A stretch of DNA of 40,018 nucleotides. It comes from Halieaceae bacterium (lineage in GTDB: Bacteria > Pseudomonadota > Gammaproteobacteria > Pseudomonadales > Halieaceae). The stretch spans positions 1 to 40,018 of the forward strand of contig JAQWLX010000086.1 of assembly GCA_029247075.1 (NCBI GenBank), given 5' to 3'. Positions 16,123 to 25,429 of this stretch are shown here, piece after piece. Both the position numbers and the translations under genes were made by a program. Every line of letters begins with the position of its first letter. Position 1 is the first letter of the stretch. The notes below the pieces were generated by a model. The model was not told the DNA's origin. It ran no database searches and worked only from the letters and a program-made list of their open reading frames with translations.

Positions 16123-17265
16123 ATGCATCTAGTCGTACCTAGAGAAATCCTCCCCGGGGAAAATAGAGTTCCGATTATTCCAGATACTGTAAATAAGTTT
16201 TGTCGTCTAGGAGCGATCGTCTCTATTGAGAGTGGTTTAGGTAGTAGGTCAGGGTTCACTGATGAGGAATACGAGCAAGCTGGAGCAGTAATCTCTTCGG
16301 AAAGAGCCCAATTAATTCAGAGTGCGGATATGCTACTCAGACTGCGCAAGCCTGCAGTGGGAGACGTGACTTTGATGAAAGAAGGATGTGTTCACGTTAG
16401 TTATTTGGATCCATTTAATGAGAAGGAATTAGTATCCGCACTGATGGTTAGAGGTGTAACCGCAATAAGTATGGAGATGATTCCAAGGACAACTCGCAGC
16501 CAAAAAATGGACGCCTTAAGTTCGCAAGCAAATCTTGCTGGTTATGTGATGGTGATGCAGGCGGCGATCCATTTGCCGAGGATATTCCCAATGATGATGA
16601 CCCCAGCTGGAACATTGAAGCCCGCAAATGTATTTGTTATTGGAGCAGGTGTAGCAGGTTTGCAGGCAATAGCAACTGCTAAGCGATTGGGAGCGAAAGT
16701 GACTGCTTTTGACACTCGTCCAGTCGTCGCAGAGCAAGTGCAATCTTTAGGCGCTAAGTTTCTCGAAATTGACTTGGGTGAGACTGGTCAAACTAGTGAT
16801 GGATATGCTAAAGAGTTAAGCGCCGAGCAAGTGGAGTTACAAAAGAAAGCGCAGGCCGAGGTTATAGCTAAGTCAGATGTTGTTATTACGACGGCGCAGG
16901 TATTTGGCCGAAAACCGCCGGTGCTTGTTACAAAGGAAATGATCTCTGGGATGTCTCCAGGTTCGGTAATCGTTGATATGGCCGCAGAAACTGGAGGCAA
17001 TGTCGAAGGCTCAGTTCCTGATGGAGTGATTGAGATTTCTGGAGTTACCGTAATTGGTAAGGCTAATTTAGCAGGATCGGTAGCAAAAGACGCTAGTCAA
17101 ATGTATTCGTCTAATCTTTTTAATTTGATTGAGGATAATTGGAGCGAAGAAAAAAATGCCTTCATTGTTGATTTTGATGACGACATCTTGCGTGGATGTG
17201 TCATTACCCATGGCGGAGAAGTAGTCCACGATACGATTAAGCAAATATGGCAAGGAGACTCTTGA
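16123..17265 (+). CDS. pntAA: NAD(P) transhydrogenase subunit alpha part 1 (PntAA)
   Basis: This is the soluble NAD(H)-binding domain (dI) of the proton-translocating transhydrogenase, which uses the proton gradient to reduce NADP+ with NADH. The 380 residues begin MHLVVPREILPGENRVPIIPD. The NAD Rossmann motif VIGAGVAGLQAIATAKRLGAKVTAFDTRP lies near 172-200, and the nucleotide-binding SGMSPGSVIVDMAAETGGN follows. The protein ends after dI; the membrane part is a separate gene, as in Rhodospirillum and Pseudomonas and unlike E. coli PntA. pntAB starts one base after the stop codon, so the three pnt genes are an operon. Confidence 0.95.
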   Translation: MHLVVPREILPGENRVPIIPDTVNKFCRLGAIVSIESGLGSRSGFTDEEYEQAGAVISSERAQLIQSADMLLRLRKPAVGDVTLMKEGCVHVSYLDPFNEKELVSALMVRGVTAISMEMIPRTTRSQKMDALSSQANLAGYVMVMQAAIHLPRIFPMMMTPAGTLKPANVFVIGAGVAGLQAIATAKRLGAKVTAFDTRPVVAEQVQSLGAKFLEIDLGETGQTSDGYAKELSAEQVELQKKAQAEVIAKSDVVITTAQVFGRKPPVLVTKEMISGMSPGSVIVDMAAETGGNVEGSVPDGVIEISGVTVIGKANLAGSVAKDASQMYSSNLFNLIEDNWSEEKNAFIVDFDDDILRGCVITHGGEVVHDTIKQIWQGDS

Positions 17266-17266
17266 C

Positions 17267-17554
17267 ATGATTCCTCCCGAGGTTTTTTTAACATTTATTC
17301 TAATGTTGTCGGTCTTTTTAGGTTTTGAATTGATTAGCAAGGTTCCTGCGACCTTACATACTCCTTTAATGTCTGGTGCGAACGCGATTTCAGGTATTAC
17401 GCTAGTTGGTGCGGTCGGTTTGGCGGGGACTGGAAATCACGACTTGTCCAATTGGCTTGGTGCTGCTGCGGTTGGCCTCGCCACTATAAACGTGGTGGGT
17501 GGATATTTGGTTACTGATCGTATGCTTGCAATGTTTAAAAAGAAGGAGAATTGA
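17267..17554 (+). CDS. pntAB: NAD(P) transhydrogenase subunit alpha part 2 (PntAB)
   Basis: This is the small membrane component contributing part of the proton channel (dII) of transhydrogenase. The 95 residues contain three hydrophobic helices and the family stretch VPATLHTPLMSGANAISGIT, followed by a short lysine-rich cytoplasmic tail (MFKKKEN). An AAGGAG lies before the ATG within the end of pntAA. The stop overlaps the region upstream of pntB. Confidence 0.95.
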   Translation: MIPPEVFLTFILMLSVFLGFELISKVPATLHTPLMSGANAISGITLVGAVGLAGTGNHDLSNWLGAAAVGLATINVVGGYLVTDRMLAMFKKKEN

Positions 17555-17556
17555 TT

Positions 17557-18912
17557 ATGGACATTCTTATTCAGTTCTCTTTTGTGGTCGCTGCTGCCTT
17601 GTTTATTTTTGGTCTTAAGCAGCTTGGCTCACCCGCCACCGCTAGGCGAGGAAATTTAATTTCATCGATTGGAATGTTGATTGCAATTGTGTCAGCACTG
17701 GTTGATCAAGGGATTGTTGAATATCAATTTATTCTAATTGGCATAGCTCTAGGCGCAATCGTTGGTGTTGCGGCGGCGCGATTGGTGCAGATGACCTCTA
17801 TGCCTGAGATGGTTGCACTATTTAATGGGTTTGGAGGGATGGCCAGTTTACTTGTCGGTTGGGCTGCGTTGAGTCCAACTGCTGGCACCTTTAATCTTGT
17901 GACGATTGTCTTGTCGATTCTTATTGGAGGTTTGACTTTTACTGGTTCGTTAGTGGCCTATGGCAAATTAAGTGAGACCATCAGTAGTGCCGCCGTGATG
18001 TTTACGGGGCAGCAAGTCGTCAACAGTTTGATTGTTCTCAGTATTCTCGCAAGTGCATTTATGTTTTGTTTGCAGCCAACTGATCCTCAATGGCTGTACT
18101 TGGTAGTTGGCCTGTCTCTGCTTTTTGGAATTATGGCGGTTATTCCAATTGGCGGAGCTGATATGCCTGTAGTAATTAGTCTGCTTAATTCATATTCAGG
18201 ATTGGCTGCCTGCGCTGCTGGGTTTGCCGTAGATAACAATATTCTTATTGTAGCTGGTTCTCTGGTTGGAGCGAGTGGGATTATATTGACTCAGATTATG
18301 TGTAAAGCTATGAACCGTTCCTTGGCAAATGTTCTGTTTTCTGGATTTGGTAGCGCACAAGCTCAAGGCGGAGAAGTTGAAGGCGAAGTGAAGCCGATAA
18401 CGGTAGAGGACGCTTACTATGTCCTAGAAGCGGCAACAAATATAGCTTTTATTCCAGGCTATGGTATGGCGGTAGCGCAAGCTCAACATGTCGTTAAAGA
18501 GCTTGCCGAGTTATTGGAACAAAACGGTGCTGAAGTCAATTTCGGCATTCATCCAGTTGCAGGTCGTATGCCAGGGCATATGAACGTACTTTTAGCTGAA
18601 GCGGATGTTCCTTACGATCAATTACTTGAGATGGATGAAATTAATCCGCGGATAGAGACAGTAGATGTTGCGATTGTTATTGGCGCAAATGATGTCGTGA
18701 ATCCAGCGGCCCGCGAGATGGAAAGCTCTCCAATCTATGGAATGCCAGTTATAAATGTTGATCATGCACGTACAGTGTTTGTACTAAAGAGGTCTATGGC
18801 ATCCGGGTTTGCGGGTATCGAAAACCCGCTCTTTTATAAAGATAATACTCGCATGCTATTTGGAGATGCAAAGGAATCAATCGGTGGTCTGGTAAGGGAA
18901 TTTGGTAGCTAG
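17557..18912 (+). CDS. pntB: NAD(P) transhydrogenase subunit beta (PntB)
   Basis: PntB supplies the remaining membrane helices and the NADP(H)-binding domain dIII. About eight to nine hydrophobic segments come first (MTSMPEMVALFNGFGGMASLL and IGGADMPVVISLLNSYSGLA are conserved). The C-terminal dIII has GYGMAVAQAQHVVKELAELL, the NADP-binding HPVAGRMPGHMNVLLAEA, and NDVVNPAA. The track start is TTG 17551, but AAGGAG at 17543-17548 is correctly spaced for the ATG at 17557, giving 451 residues (E. coli 462). The complex supplies NADPH for biosynthesis and oxidant defence. Confidence 0.95.
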   Translation: MDILIQFSFVVAAALFIFGLKQLGSPATARRGNLISSIGMLIAIVSALVDQGIVEYQFILIGIALGAIVGVAAARLVQMTSMPEMVALFNGFGGMASLLVGWAALSPTAGTFNLVTIVLSILIGGLTFTGSLVAYGKLSETISSAAVMFTGQQVVNSLIVLSILASAFMFCLQPTDPQWLYLVVGLSLLFGIMAVIPIGGADMPVVISLLNSYSGLAACAAGFAVDNNILIVAGSLVGASGIILTQIMCKAMNRSLANVLFSGFGSAQAQGGEVEGEVKPITVEDAYYVLEAATNIAFIPGYGMAVAQAQHVVKELAELLEQNGAEVNFGIHPVAGRMPGHMNVLLAEADVPYDQLLEMDEINPRIETVDVAIVIGANDVVNPAAREMESSPIYGMPVINVDHARTVFVLKRSMASGFAGIENPLFYKDNTRMLFGDAKESIGGLVREFGS

Positions 18913-18964
18913 TTATGTGTAACCCTGCTTTATAAGCATTTGTTAGGCTCGGTATATATTCCTG

Positions 18965-20743
18965 CTATGCGCTATTTTCTTTAACCGATAAATCTTGACC
19001 CTCTCTGAACTGTATTTGCGCAAGCCTAGAGTATAGTTGATTAGATTTAATCAGTTCAGAGTGGCTGCCCGTGGCTACTACAGAGCCTTTATCAATTACT
19101 GCAATTTTATCAACGTGCAAAATAGTTGATAGTCTATGTGCAATGATAATTGTAGTGCGGTTTTGCATCATATCTTTTAGGGCTAGCTGTACTGCTTGTT
19201 CGCTCTCGCTGTCTAGTGCACTGGTAGCTTCATCAAGTAAAAGAATCTTTGGGTCATTCAATATTGCTCTAGCTAATGCAATACGTTGTTTTTGTCCGCC
19301 AGATAGCCTTACACCCTGTTCACCCAAATAGCTTGAATATCCATCTGGCAGTTGATTTATAAATTCGTGTGCATGAGCTGCTTTGGCTGCAGATATCACT
19401 TCATTTTCAGTAGCGTTAGGCTTTCCATAGGTAATGTTGTAACGGACATCAGCGGTAAATAAAACGGGTTGCTGAGGGACTAGTGCAATTTCGCTCCGTA
19501 GTGATTGAAGGCTCATTTTTTTTATATCAGTATCATTTAAAAAAATTAACCCTTTGCAAGGATCATAGAAGCGTTGTAGCAATTCAAAGACGGTAGATTT
19601 TCCTCCTCCACTGGGACCGACCAGCGCCAAGCTGGTTCCTGTTTTGATATCTAAGTTGAACTCATTCAGCGCTAACTTTGTTGGGCGAGAGGGATAATAA
19701 AAGCTGATATTACTGAAAGTTAATTGCCCTTCAGAACTGTTCTTAATATCCTGCTTGGAGTTGCTGATGTTGCTTGAAGCATCAAGAAGTTCAAGGAGTC
19801 TTTCTGCTGCTCCGGCCGCTCTCTGAATTTCGCCCCAAACCTCCGAAAGAGTTGCAAAACCACTCCCGACCATAATTGCGTAAAAAACGAAAGACCCAAG
19901 TTCTCCAGCAGTCATTTCTCCGCTTATAACATCATGACCTCCAGCAGACATCATTCCTGCAAATCCGCCAAAAAGCATTATCATTGCAACACACACCAGT
20001 AGTGCGCGTTGCCTAACGCGTCTTCGCGCTATTTCAAAAGCTTTTTCAACTTCGCCATCGAATGCCTTGATCTCGAATTTCTCTTGAAGATGACTTTGAA
20101 CAACCTTGATTTGTTGAAAAATCTCTCCAGCGTAACTACCGACACTAGCAACACTTTCTTGACTACTTGAGGATAATTTTCTTACGCGACGTCCAAACAC
20201 CAGAATTGGCAGAAAAACCATGGGTACACTGGCAGTTATAATTAGACTTAGTTTTAGATTGGTAATGAACATCATAACTAGCGCTCCGGCAAGAGTTAGG
20301 GTTGATCGAAGAGCTAGACTTAGCCAGGACCCAATGATGGTTTGAAGAAGGGTGGTATCTGTTGTCAATCGAGACATAATTTCGCCAGGGCGATTGCTTT
20401 CAAAATACCCAGGGTGTAAATATACTAAATTAGCGAAAACAGCTTTACGTAAGTCAGCGCTTACTCTTTCCCCTAGCCATGAAATATAATAGAACCTAAC
20501 AAAAGTGCCGATGGCAATGATTCCGCTAATCATTAGTAGAGTTGTTATGGATTCTGTAAGCTTAGCTGGATCATTGCTCCCGAAACCTTGATCTATAATA
20601 GCTTCGATGCCTTTACCAAGAGATAGCGTAGCCAATGCAGTTACGATAAGCGCAGTAGCTGCTACGATCATTCTAAACTTATAGGGTAACAAGTATTTAA
20701 ATACTGCTAGTAGTGTAGAAGGATTTCCCTTACTGTTAGTCAT
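18965..20743 (-). CDS. ABC exporter, fused permease and ATPase (MsbA-like)
   Basis: This is a half-transporter that works as a homodimer in the inner membrane. The 592 residues start with a six-helix exporter domain (about 20-310), which includes the loop motif LHPGYFESNRPGEIMSRLTTDT. The ATPase domain has Walker A GPSGGGKST (376-384), the Q-loop LVPQQPVLF, signature LSGGQKQR (480-487), Walker B ILLLDEATSALD and the H-loop histidine in IAHRLST (536). It resembles MsbA and multidrug or lipid exporters, but no lpxK lies nearby, so I do not call it msbA. It is monocistronic, convergent with pntB and divergent from the SDR gene. Confidence 0.87.
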   Translation of the reverse strand: MTNSKGNPSTLLAVFKYLLPYKFRMIVAATALIVTALATLSLGKGIEAIIDQGFGSNDPAKLTESITTLLMISGIIAIGTFVRFYYISWLGERVSADLRKAVFANLVYLHPGYFESNRPGEIMSRLTTDTTLLQTIIGSWLSLALRSTLTLAGALVMMFITNLKLSLIITASVPMVFLPILVFGRRVRKLSSSSQESVASVGSYAGEIFQQIKVVQSHLQEKFEIKAFDGEVEKAFEIARRRVRQRALLVCVAMIMLFGGFAGMMSAGGHDVISGEMTAGELGSFVFYAIMVGSGFATLSEVWGEIQRAAGAAERLLELLDASSNISNSKQDIKNSSEGQLTFSNISFYYPSRPTKLALNEFNLDIKTGTSLALVGPSGGGKSTVFELLQRFYDPCKGLIFLNDTDIKKMSLQSLRSEIALVPQQPVLFTADVRYNITYGKPNATENEVISAAKAAHAHEFINQLPDGYSSYLGEQGVRLSGGQKQRIALARAILNDPKILLLDEATSALDSESEQAVQLALKDMMQNRTTIIIAHRLSTILHVDKIAVIDKGSVVATGSHSELIKSNQLYSRLAQIQFREGQDLSVKENSA

Positions 20744-20895
20744 TAATAATTGACTCTGTTTAATAGGTGAAATTCAGGCGCTAGGTTATTGCGACGCTAA
20801 AAACAATATTATTTGTATAGAAGTTCCTAGTAATCCTTCTGTAAGTCTAAATCTTCAAGGATTACATTGATACTAGTGATGAGTGAAGTTTAAAG

Positions 20896-21648
20896 ATGCG
20901 CTTTAAAGATAAAGTAGTTCTAATTACTGGAGCCAGCAGAGGCTTGGGCAAGGCAATGGCGGAGGGTTTTGCCGAAGAAGGCGCAAAAATTATCGTTAGC
21001 AGCCGAAAGTTAGATGCATGTGAGGCGGTTGCAGGAAGTATAAAATCTAGAGGTGGCGATGCAATCGCAATTGATGCTCATCTAGGATCAACGGAGAAAA
21101 TAGATAGTCTTCTATCAAAGGTCTACTCGGAAGTATCAAAGGTAGACATACTAATTAATAATGCAGGTATCAATTTAGGCATGACTTCTCTCTCAGATAC
21201 GACTGTCGCTATGTTCGATAAGATGATTTCAGTCAATCTGCGAGGACCTTGGTATTTGTCTTCTAGGATAGCGCCAAAAATGGGTGATTCCGGGGGTGGA
21301 TGTATAATCAATATTCTTTCCATAGCAGCAATGATTTCTCCACCTAACATGGGTTTATACGCGGCTACTAAGGCTGCCCTGGCTTCACTTACTGAAGTGA
21401 TGGCTCAAGAGTGGTCATCCCTTAATATTCGAGTAAATGCTCTTGCACCAGGGAGTTATCGAAGTGAAATGACCAATAGTGCAATTGAAAGTATAGAAGG
21501 ATACGAACAGTCATTGATTGATGCGGCATTGATTCCTAGGATCGCAGATTCTAAAGAAATTCTGAATCCAATTTTTTACCTTGCTACTGAAGCCTATACT
21601 ACAGGAACGACTTTAGTAGCAGATGGAGGTGTTCTTGCGAAAAGATAA
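20896..21648 (+). CDS. Short-chain dehydrogenase/reductase (SDR)
   Basis: This is a classical SDR, a cytoplasmic NAD(P)-dependent oxidoreductase with unknown substrate. The 250 residues show the cofactor motif TGASRGLGKAMA (about 12-23), with SSRK after strand 2, which suggests NADP(H). NNAGINLG (about 88-95), the catalytic serine in INILSIAAM, YAATKAAL with the Tyr-X3-Lys pair, and APGSYRSEM are also present. All four tetrad positions are present. The C-terminal TGTTLVADGG is typical of 3-ketoacyl-ACP reductase-like SDRs. The ribosome-binding site is weak. It appears to be a single-gene unit. Confidence 0.87.
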   Translation: MRFKDKVVLITGASRGLGKAMAEGFAEEGAKIIVSSRKLDACEAVAGSIKSRGGDAIAIDAHLGSTEKIDSLLSKVYSEVSKVDILINNAGINLGMTSLSDTTVAMFDKMISVNLRGPWYLSSRIAPKMGDSGGGCIINILSIAAMISPPNMGLYAATKAALASLTEVMAQEWSSLNIRVNALAPGSYRSEMTNSAIESIEGYEQSLIDAALIPRIADSKEILNPIFYLATEAYTTGTTLVADGGVLAKR

Positions 21649-21665
21649 ATACACTGAGTTTCTGA

Positions 21666-22418
21666 CTAATCGAAGGTATCTATTTCATCTTTGATCGGCT
21701 CCATTCTTCTCGCTAAAAAAATCCCTAGCTCGAATAAAATCCACATTGGTATAGCCAACAGAGATTGTGAAATAACATCTGGAGGAGTGAGTAACATTCC
21801 GATAACAAAACAGCCCACTAGAATAAAAGGACGTTTACTAGCTAACTTTTCTGCGGTGGTTACTCCAGTTACTATAAGTATGATCGCGACGATGGGTATT
21901 TCAAATGCTATACCAAAGGCGAAGAAAAGTTTAAGAACAAAATCAAGGTAGCGATTAATATCCGTCATAATTTCTATTCCGTCTGGCGCTACACTAGTAA
22001 AAAAGCTAAAAACTAGAGGGAATACAACAAAGTAGGCGAAAGCGGTTCCAGCATAAAAAAGAATAATACTAGAAGATAAGATAGGAATTGCAATACGCTG
22101 CTCTGTAAGGTACATACCCGGCGAAATGAATCGCCATATTTGAAAAAGCACATACGGCATTGCTAAATATAAAGATAAAAGCATCGATAGCTTAAATGGA
22201 GTTAGGAATGGCGATGCGACTTCGGTTGCAATCATGCTAGCTCCTTCGGGGAGAAGGTCTCTAAGGGGCAGTGAAATAAACTCATAGATCTCATTCGCAA
22301 AAGGAAACAGAAACAGGAAGATGATAAAAACAGCAATTAAGCATCGGATTATGCGATCTCGAAGCTCCGTTAGGTGGGCTATCAATGTTTGTGGTTGATC
22401 AAGATCTTCTTTGCTCAT
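21666..22418 (-). CDS. tatC: Sec-independent translocase TatC
   Basis: TatC is the six-helix inner-membrane receptor that recognises twin-arginine signal peptides of folded proteins. The 250 residues start with the conserved LIAHLTELRDRIIRCL. The first periplasmic loop region contains SPFLTPFKLSMLLSLYLAMPYVLFQIW, and FGIAFEIPIVAIIL carries the conserved FxxxFExP motif. It overlaps tatB by four bases (ATGA) and is the last gene of tatABC. Confidence 0.96.
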   Translation of the reverse strand: MSKEDLDQPQTLIAHLTELRDRIIRCLIAVFIIFLFLFPFANEIYEFISLPLRDLLPEGASMIATEVASPFLTPFKLSMLLSLYLAMPYVLFQIWRFISPGMYLTEQRIAIPILSSSIILFYAGTAFAYFVVFPLVFSFFTSVAPDGIEIMTDINRYLDFVLKLFFAFGIAFEIPIVAIILIVTGVTTAEKLASKRPFILVGCFVIGMLLTPPDVISQSLLAIPMWILFELGIFLARRMEPIKDEIDTFD

Positions 22419-22756
22419 TTGCTTTGGTCTTTAATTGAACCAACAGCTACGTTGTCTGCCTTGACGGGTGGGAATTCAGACAATTGACTGCTCAGCTCTC
22501 CATATTGTTTTCCAATAGCATTTTCGATTTCTTCGGATTCATTTTTGATATGCTCACCGGTATCACGCAATTCTTTTAGAATACTTTCATTATGCAGTTC
22601 TTGCTGCACCTCCATGCGGATATCATTATAACTTCGACGAATTTTGTTAAGCCAAGCACTTAAGGTTCTAATAGTATCTGGAAGCTGCTCGGGCCCAATA
22701 ACCAGTAGTCCGACAACTGCGATCAGAACAAGCTCAGCGAAACCGACATCAAACAT
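22415..22756 (-). CDS. tatB: Sec-independent translocase TatB
   Basis: TatB associates with TatC in the receptor complex. The 113 residues comprise one N-terminal membrane helix (MFDVGFAELVLIAVVGLLVIGPEQLP), with the TatB-typical glutamate in GFAEL and the GPEQLP hinge, then a long amphipathic helix (RTLSAWLNKIRRSYNDIRMEV). This separates it from TatA, which has FG rather than GPEQLP. It sits 11 bases after tatA and overlaps tatC. Confidence 0.95.
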   Translation of the reverse strand: MFDVGFAELVLIAVVGLLVIGPEQLPDTIRTLSAWLNKIRRSYNDIRMEVQQELHNESILKELRDTGEHIKNESEEIENAIGKQYGELSSQLSEFPPVKADNVAVGSIKDQSK

Positions 22757-22767
22757 TTTATTTTAGA

Positions 22768-22983
22768 CTAGAGAGGCCTAGCCGGATCGTTGTTATCCTC
22801 ATCTTTAGCAGAGGAAGCAGATTCGGTCTCTTCTGATGAATTTTCCTGGAGACTCTTTCGAAATCCTTTCACAGCTCCTCCCAGATCACTACCTAACGAC
22901 TTTAACCTCTTTGTACCAAATATCATTATTACAATGACGAGAATTATTAGTAGTTGCCAAATGCTAATACCACCTACGCCCAT
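22768..22983 (-). CDS. tatA: Sec-independent translocase TatA
   Basis: TatA oligomerises to form the passage for folded proteins. The 71 residues have a short membrane helix ([17 protein letters not shown]), the [20 protein letters not shown] amphipathic helix and an acidic, disordered tail. It is the first gene of tatABC, 22 bases after hisE, and is likely read with hisI-hisE as in pseudomonads. Confidence 0.95.
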   Translation of the reverse strand: MGVGGISIWQLLIILVIVIMIFGTKRLKSLGSDLGGAVKGFRKSLQENSSEETESASSAKDEDNNDPARPL

Positions 22984-23005
22984 AATTTGTACCTCGCGTT
23001 AAATT

Positions 23006-23335
23006 TCATTTTTTTCTTGACGCCTTTTCTTCGATTCCAGAGATACCAAATCTCTCCTGCAGACAATCAATCACCTCAGCTACATCTCCATCCAAGTGTG
23101 AAAGTAGTATCATGCAATGAAACCATAAATCTGCTACTTCGCCCACTACCTCCTCTCGACTTTGATCGGAATTGTTGTTTTTCGCTGAGATTATGAGTTC
23201 AGTCGATTCCTCTCCAATTTTTTCTAGGATTTTATCAAGGCCCATTTCGTGTAAGCTGGCAACATAAGAAGAATTTGGATTTGCATTTCTACGATCTCTA
23301 AGAACTTCACTAAGTTGAAAGAAAATATTACTCAT
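23006..23335 (-). CDS. hisE: Phosphoribosyl-ATP pyrophosphatase (HisE)
   Basis: HisE hydrolyses PR-ATP to PR-AMP, the second step of histidine synthesis. The core motifs are [27 protein letters not shown] and [16 protein letters not shown], which carry the magnesium-binding glutamates and aspartate of the MazG-like helical fold. Three in-frame ATGs exist (MGMEMSN). I choose the third (109 residues) because it fits homologue N-termini and has GGA upstream. It overlaps hisI by 8 bases. It is a separate protein, not fused to HisI as in E. coli. Confidence 0.94.
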   Translation of the reverse strand: MSNIFFQLSEVLRDRRNANPNSSYVASLHEMGLDKILEKIGEESTELIISAKNNNSDQSREEVVGEVADLWFHCMILLSHLDGDVAEVIDCLQERFGISGIEEKASRKK

Positions 23336-23720
23336 TTCCATTCCCATAGATTTTATCGGGTGGCTTAATTATAGGTGCATCTATCTCCCATTTGTGATTC
23401 GAATAGCGCCAAAAGAAACAATTTGCCCTGCCTGTATGACAGGCTATTTCACCAACCTGATCGACCTTAATTAAAATAGTATCCAGGTCACAATCTATAC
23501 GAATTTCTCGAATGTGTTGAACGAATCCAGATTGTTCTCCCTTCCGCCAAAGTTGACTTCTTGACCTTGACCAATACACGGTCCGACCTTCCGAAATACT
23601 GCACTCTAACGATTCTTTATTCATCCACGCCAGCATTAGAATTTCACCGGAAGACCAAGATTGAGCTATCGCAGGTATTAGCCCGTCTTCATTCCACTTT
23701 AAATCATCCAAATTATCCAT
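23328..23720 (-). CDS. hisI: Phosphoribosyl-AMP cyclohydrolase (HisI)
   Basis: HisI opens the purine ring of PR-AMP, the third step of histidine synthesis. The 130 residues carry the family motifs [37 protein letters not shown], a metal-binding [11 protein letters not shown] segment and [10 protein letters not shown]. The zinc and magnesium ligands (Asp/Cys in DCDLD, Cys in CHTGRANC) are present. It is the first gene of a likely hisI-hisE-tatABC operon and sits 87 bases downstream of ubiB. The remaining his genes are elsewhere. Confidence 0.95.
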   Translation of the reverse strand: MDNLDDLKWNEDGLIPAIAQSWSSGEILMLAWMNKESLECSISEGRTVYWSRSRSQLWRKGEQSGFVQHIREIRIDCDLDTILIKVDQVGEIACHTGRANCFFWRYSNHKWEIDAPIIKPPDKIYGNGNE

Positions 23721-23752
23721 GTTCCGTTTCTGTTGATGTTGTATTTAATGCG

Positions 23753-23758
23753 ATTATC
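23753..23758 (-). promoter_or_regulatory. Candidate extended -10 for hisI-hisE-tatABC
   Basis: The minus strand reads TGTGATAAT, an extended -10 (TGn before GATAAT), about 33 bases before the hisI start. The -35 is poor (TGAAGT at 17 bases). It would allow his-tat expression apart from the ubi genes. Confidence 0.35.
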
Positions 23759-23807
23759 ACATAAGTAAGACTAAGACTTCAGTGTCTTGTGCAAATATAT
23801 AATGGGA

Positions 23808-25412
23808 TTAGCCAAACATTGACAAATACAGCGGGTTAAATAGTGAAGGGAATTTGAGAGATAAGACGACAATTGATAAAACAACACCAAGCAAAACAAA
23901 AGACAGCAGCTGTCGAGCCAATCTTTCGATTTGAAATTTCCGACGAAGATCATTAATTTCCGCATTGCAAGTCCCTAGTTCTTTCTTTAAATTCTTATTT
24001 TCGGACAAGTTGCTATATAGAACATCAGGTAATTCTGGAAACTTTTCTAACCAAGAAGGTAGCTTAGTTTTTAAGCGCTGTAAAATTGATAGTGGAGAAT
24101 AACGATCTTTAATCCAGTTTTCTAAAAACGGTAAAGCCGTATCCCACAAATTCAACTCTGGATAGAGTTGACGACCAAGTCCTTCAATATTTAGTAAGGT
24201 CTTTTGGAGCAGTACCAGCGAAGGTTGTACCTCCATATCATACTGACGTGCCGCTCTGAACAGATTAATTAGTAGCTGACCTAATGAAATATCTCTTATC
24301 GGACGCTCAAAGATAGGCTCACAAAGAGTGCGTATAGTAGACTCAAAATCCTGAATATTTGTGTTACTTGCGACCCAGCCACATTCTAAGTGAAGCTCTG
24401 CAACTTCTCGATAGTTGCGTCTGAAAATTGCGAGTAGGTTTCGACCTAAATAATATTGGTCTTTGTCACTGAGAGTGCCAATAATTGCGCAGTCCACCGA
24501 AATATAGGTTGGGTCATCAGGTTTACTGATATCTATAAATATATTCCCTGGATGCATATCTGCGTGAAAAAAATTGTCTTCGAATACTTGAGTGAAAAAA
24601 GTTTCCACTCCCCTCTCTGCTAAAACTTTGAGGCTGATATTTGATGACTTTAAAATTTCTATATCGTTGACAGGAACACCACCTATTCTTTCCATCACAT
24701 ACACAGTCTTTGATGTGTATTTCCAAAAAACTTCCGGAACATATACTAGGTTTCTGCCTTGAAAGTTACGTCTTAACTGACTGGCGTTGGCCGCTTCTCG
24801 AGCAAGATCTAGTTCTGCAATAATTGTGTTTTCATAGTCAGATACAATCTCGATCGGTCGCAATCTTGGGCCATCTTTAAAGTATTTTACTATGAATTGT
24901 GCGAGAGAAAACAAAAGGCCTATATCGTCGTGAATAATATCTTCAATGTCAGGTCTAATAATTTTAACGACAACTTCCTTGCCATTATGCAAGGTAGCAG
25001 CGTGAACTTGGGCCACAGAAGCAGATGCTATTGGCGTCTCTTCGAAGTGCATAAAAATCTCTGAGATCCTTCCACATAAGGCTTTTTCTACAATCGAGAT
25101 TGCCTTTGTCTCTGAAAACGGAGGGACCTTATCTACAAGCTTGACTAGCTCATCTGCGATATCCATTGGTAACAGATCACGTCTAGTAGACAGTGCTTGT
25201 CCAAATTTAATAAATACTGGCCCAAGTTCTTCTAAGCCGCGTCTGAGTCGAGTACCTCTGTCTATGTCACTCTCTGCAACGAGCTTCCACGGATTCATTT
25301 TCAGCAGGACAGAAAGAGGCCATGCCAGTACATCCCTTGATATTAATTCATCAAGTCGGTATCGGCCTATAACTCGAATGATTTTTAGAAGACGAATAAT
25401 TCGTGATATCAA
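23808..25412 (-). CDS. ubiB: Ubiquinone biosynthesis kinase-like protein UbiB
   Basis: UbiB is an atypical (ADCK/ABC1) kinase-like ATPase needed for ubiquinone synthesis, probably by mobilising lipid intermediates. The 534 residues have the signature KFGQALSTRRDLLP (KxGQ at about 69-72), the alanine-rich loop ASASVAQVHAA, and FHADMHPGNIF (catalytic-loop equivalent). Two hydrophobic segments close the protein (FVLLGVVLSIVVLSL and after), the usual membrane anchor. The start is TTG with GGA seven bases upstream; no ATG is nearby. It follows ubiJ by 17 bases, and ubiE-ubiJ-ubiB form one unit. Confidence 0.94.
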   Translation of the reverse strand: MISRIIRLLKIIRVIGRYRLDELISRDVLAWPLSVLLKMNPWKLVAESDIDRGTRLRRGLEELGPVFIKFGQALSTRRDLLPMDIADELVKLVDKVPPFSETKAISIVEKALCGRISEIFMHFEETPIASASVAQVHAATLHNGKEVVVKIIRPDIEDIIHDDIGLLFSLAQFIVKYFKDGPRLRPIEIVSDYENTIIAELDLAREAANASQLRRNFQGRNLVYVPEVFWKYTSKTVYVMERIGGVPVNDIEILKSSNISLKVLAERGVETFFTQVFEDNFFHADMHPGNIFIDISKPDDPTYISVDCAIIGTLSDKDQYYLGRNLLAIFRRNYREVAELHLECGWVASNTNIQDFESTIRTLCEPIFERPIRDISLGQLLINLFRAARQYDMEVQPSLVLLQKTLLNIEGLGRQLYPELNLWDTALPFLENWIKDRYSPLSILQRLKTKLPSWLEKFPELPDVLYSNLSENKNLKKELGTCNAEINDLRRKFQIERLARQLLSFVLLGVVLSIVVLSLKFPSLFNPLYLSMFG

Positions 25413-25429
25413 AATATTTTCCGAGGAGT

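Noticed and set aside
18965-20743. Calling the ABC exporter MsbA
   Set aside because: The domain layout fits, but no lpxK or other lipid A gene is adjacent, and many MsbA-like exporters have other cargo.
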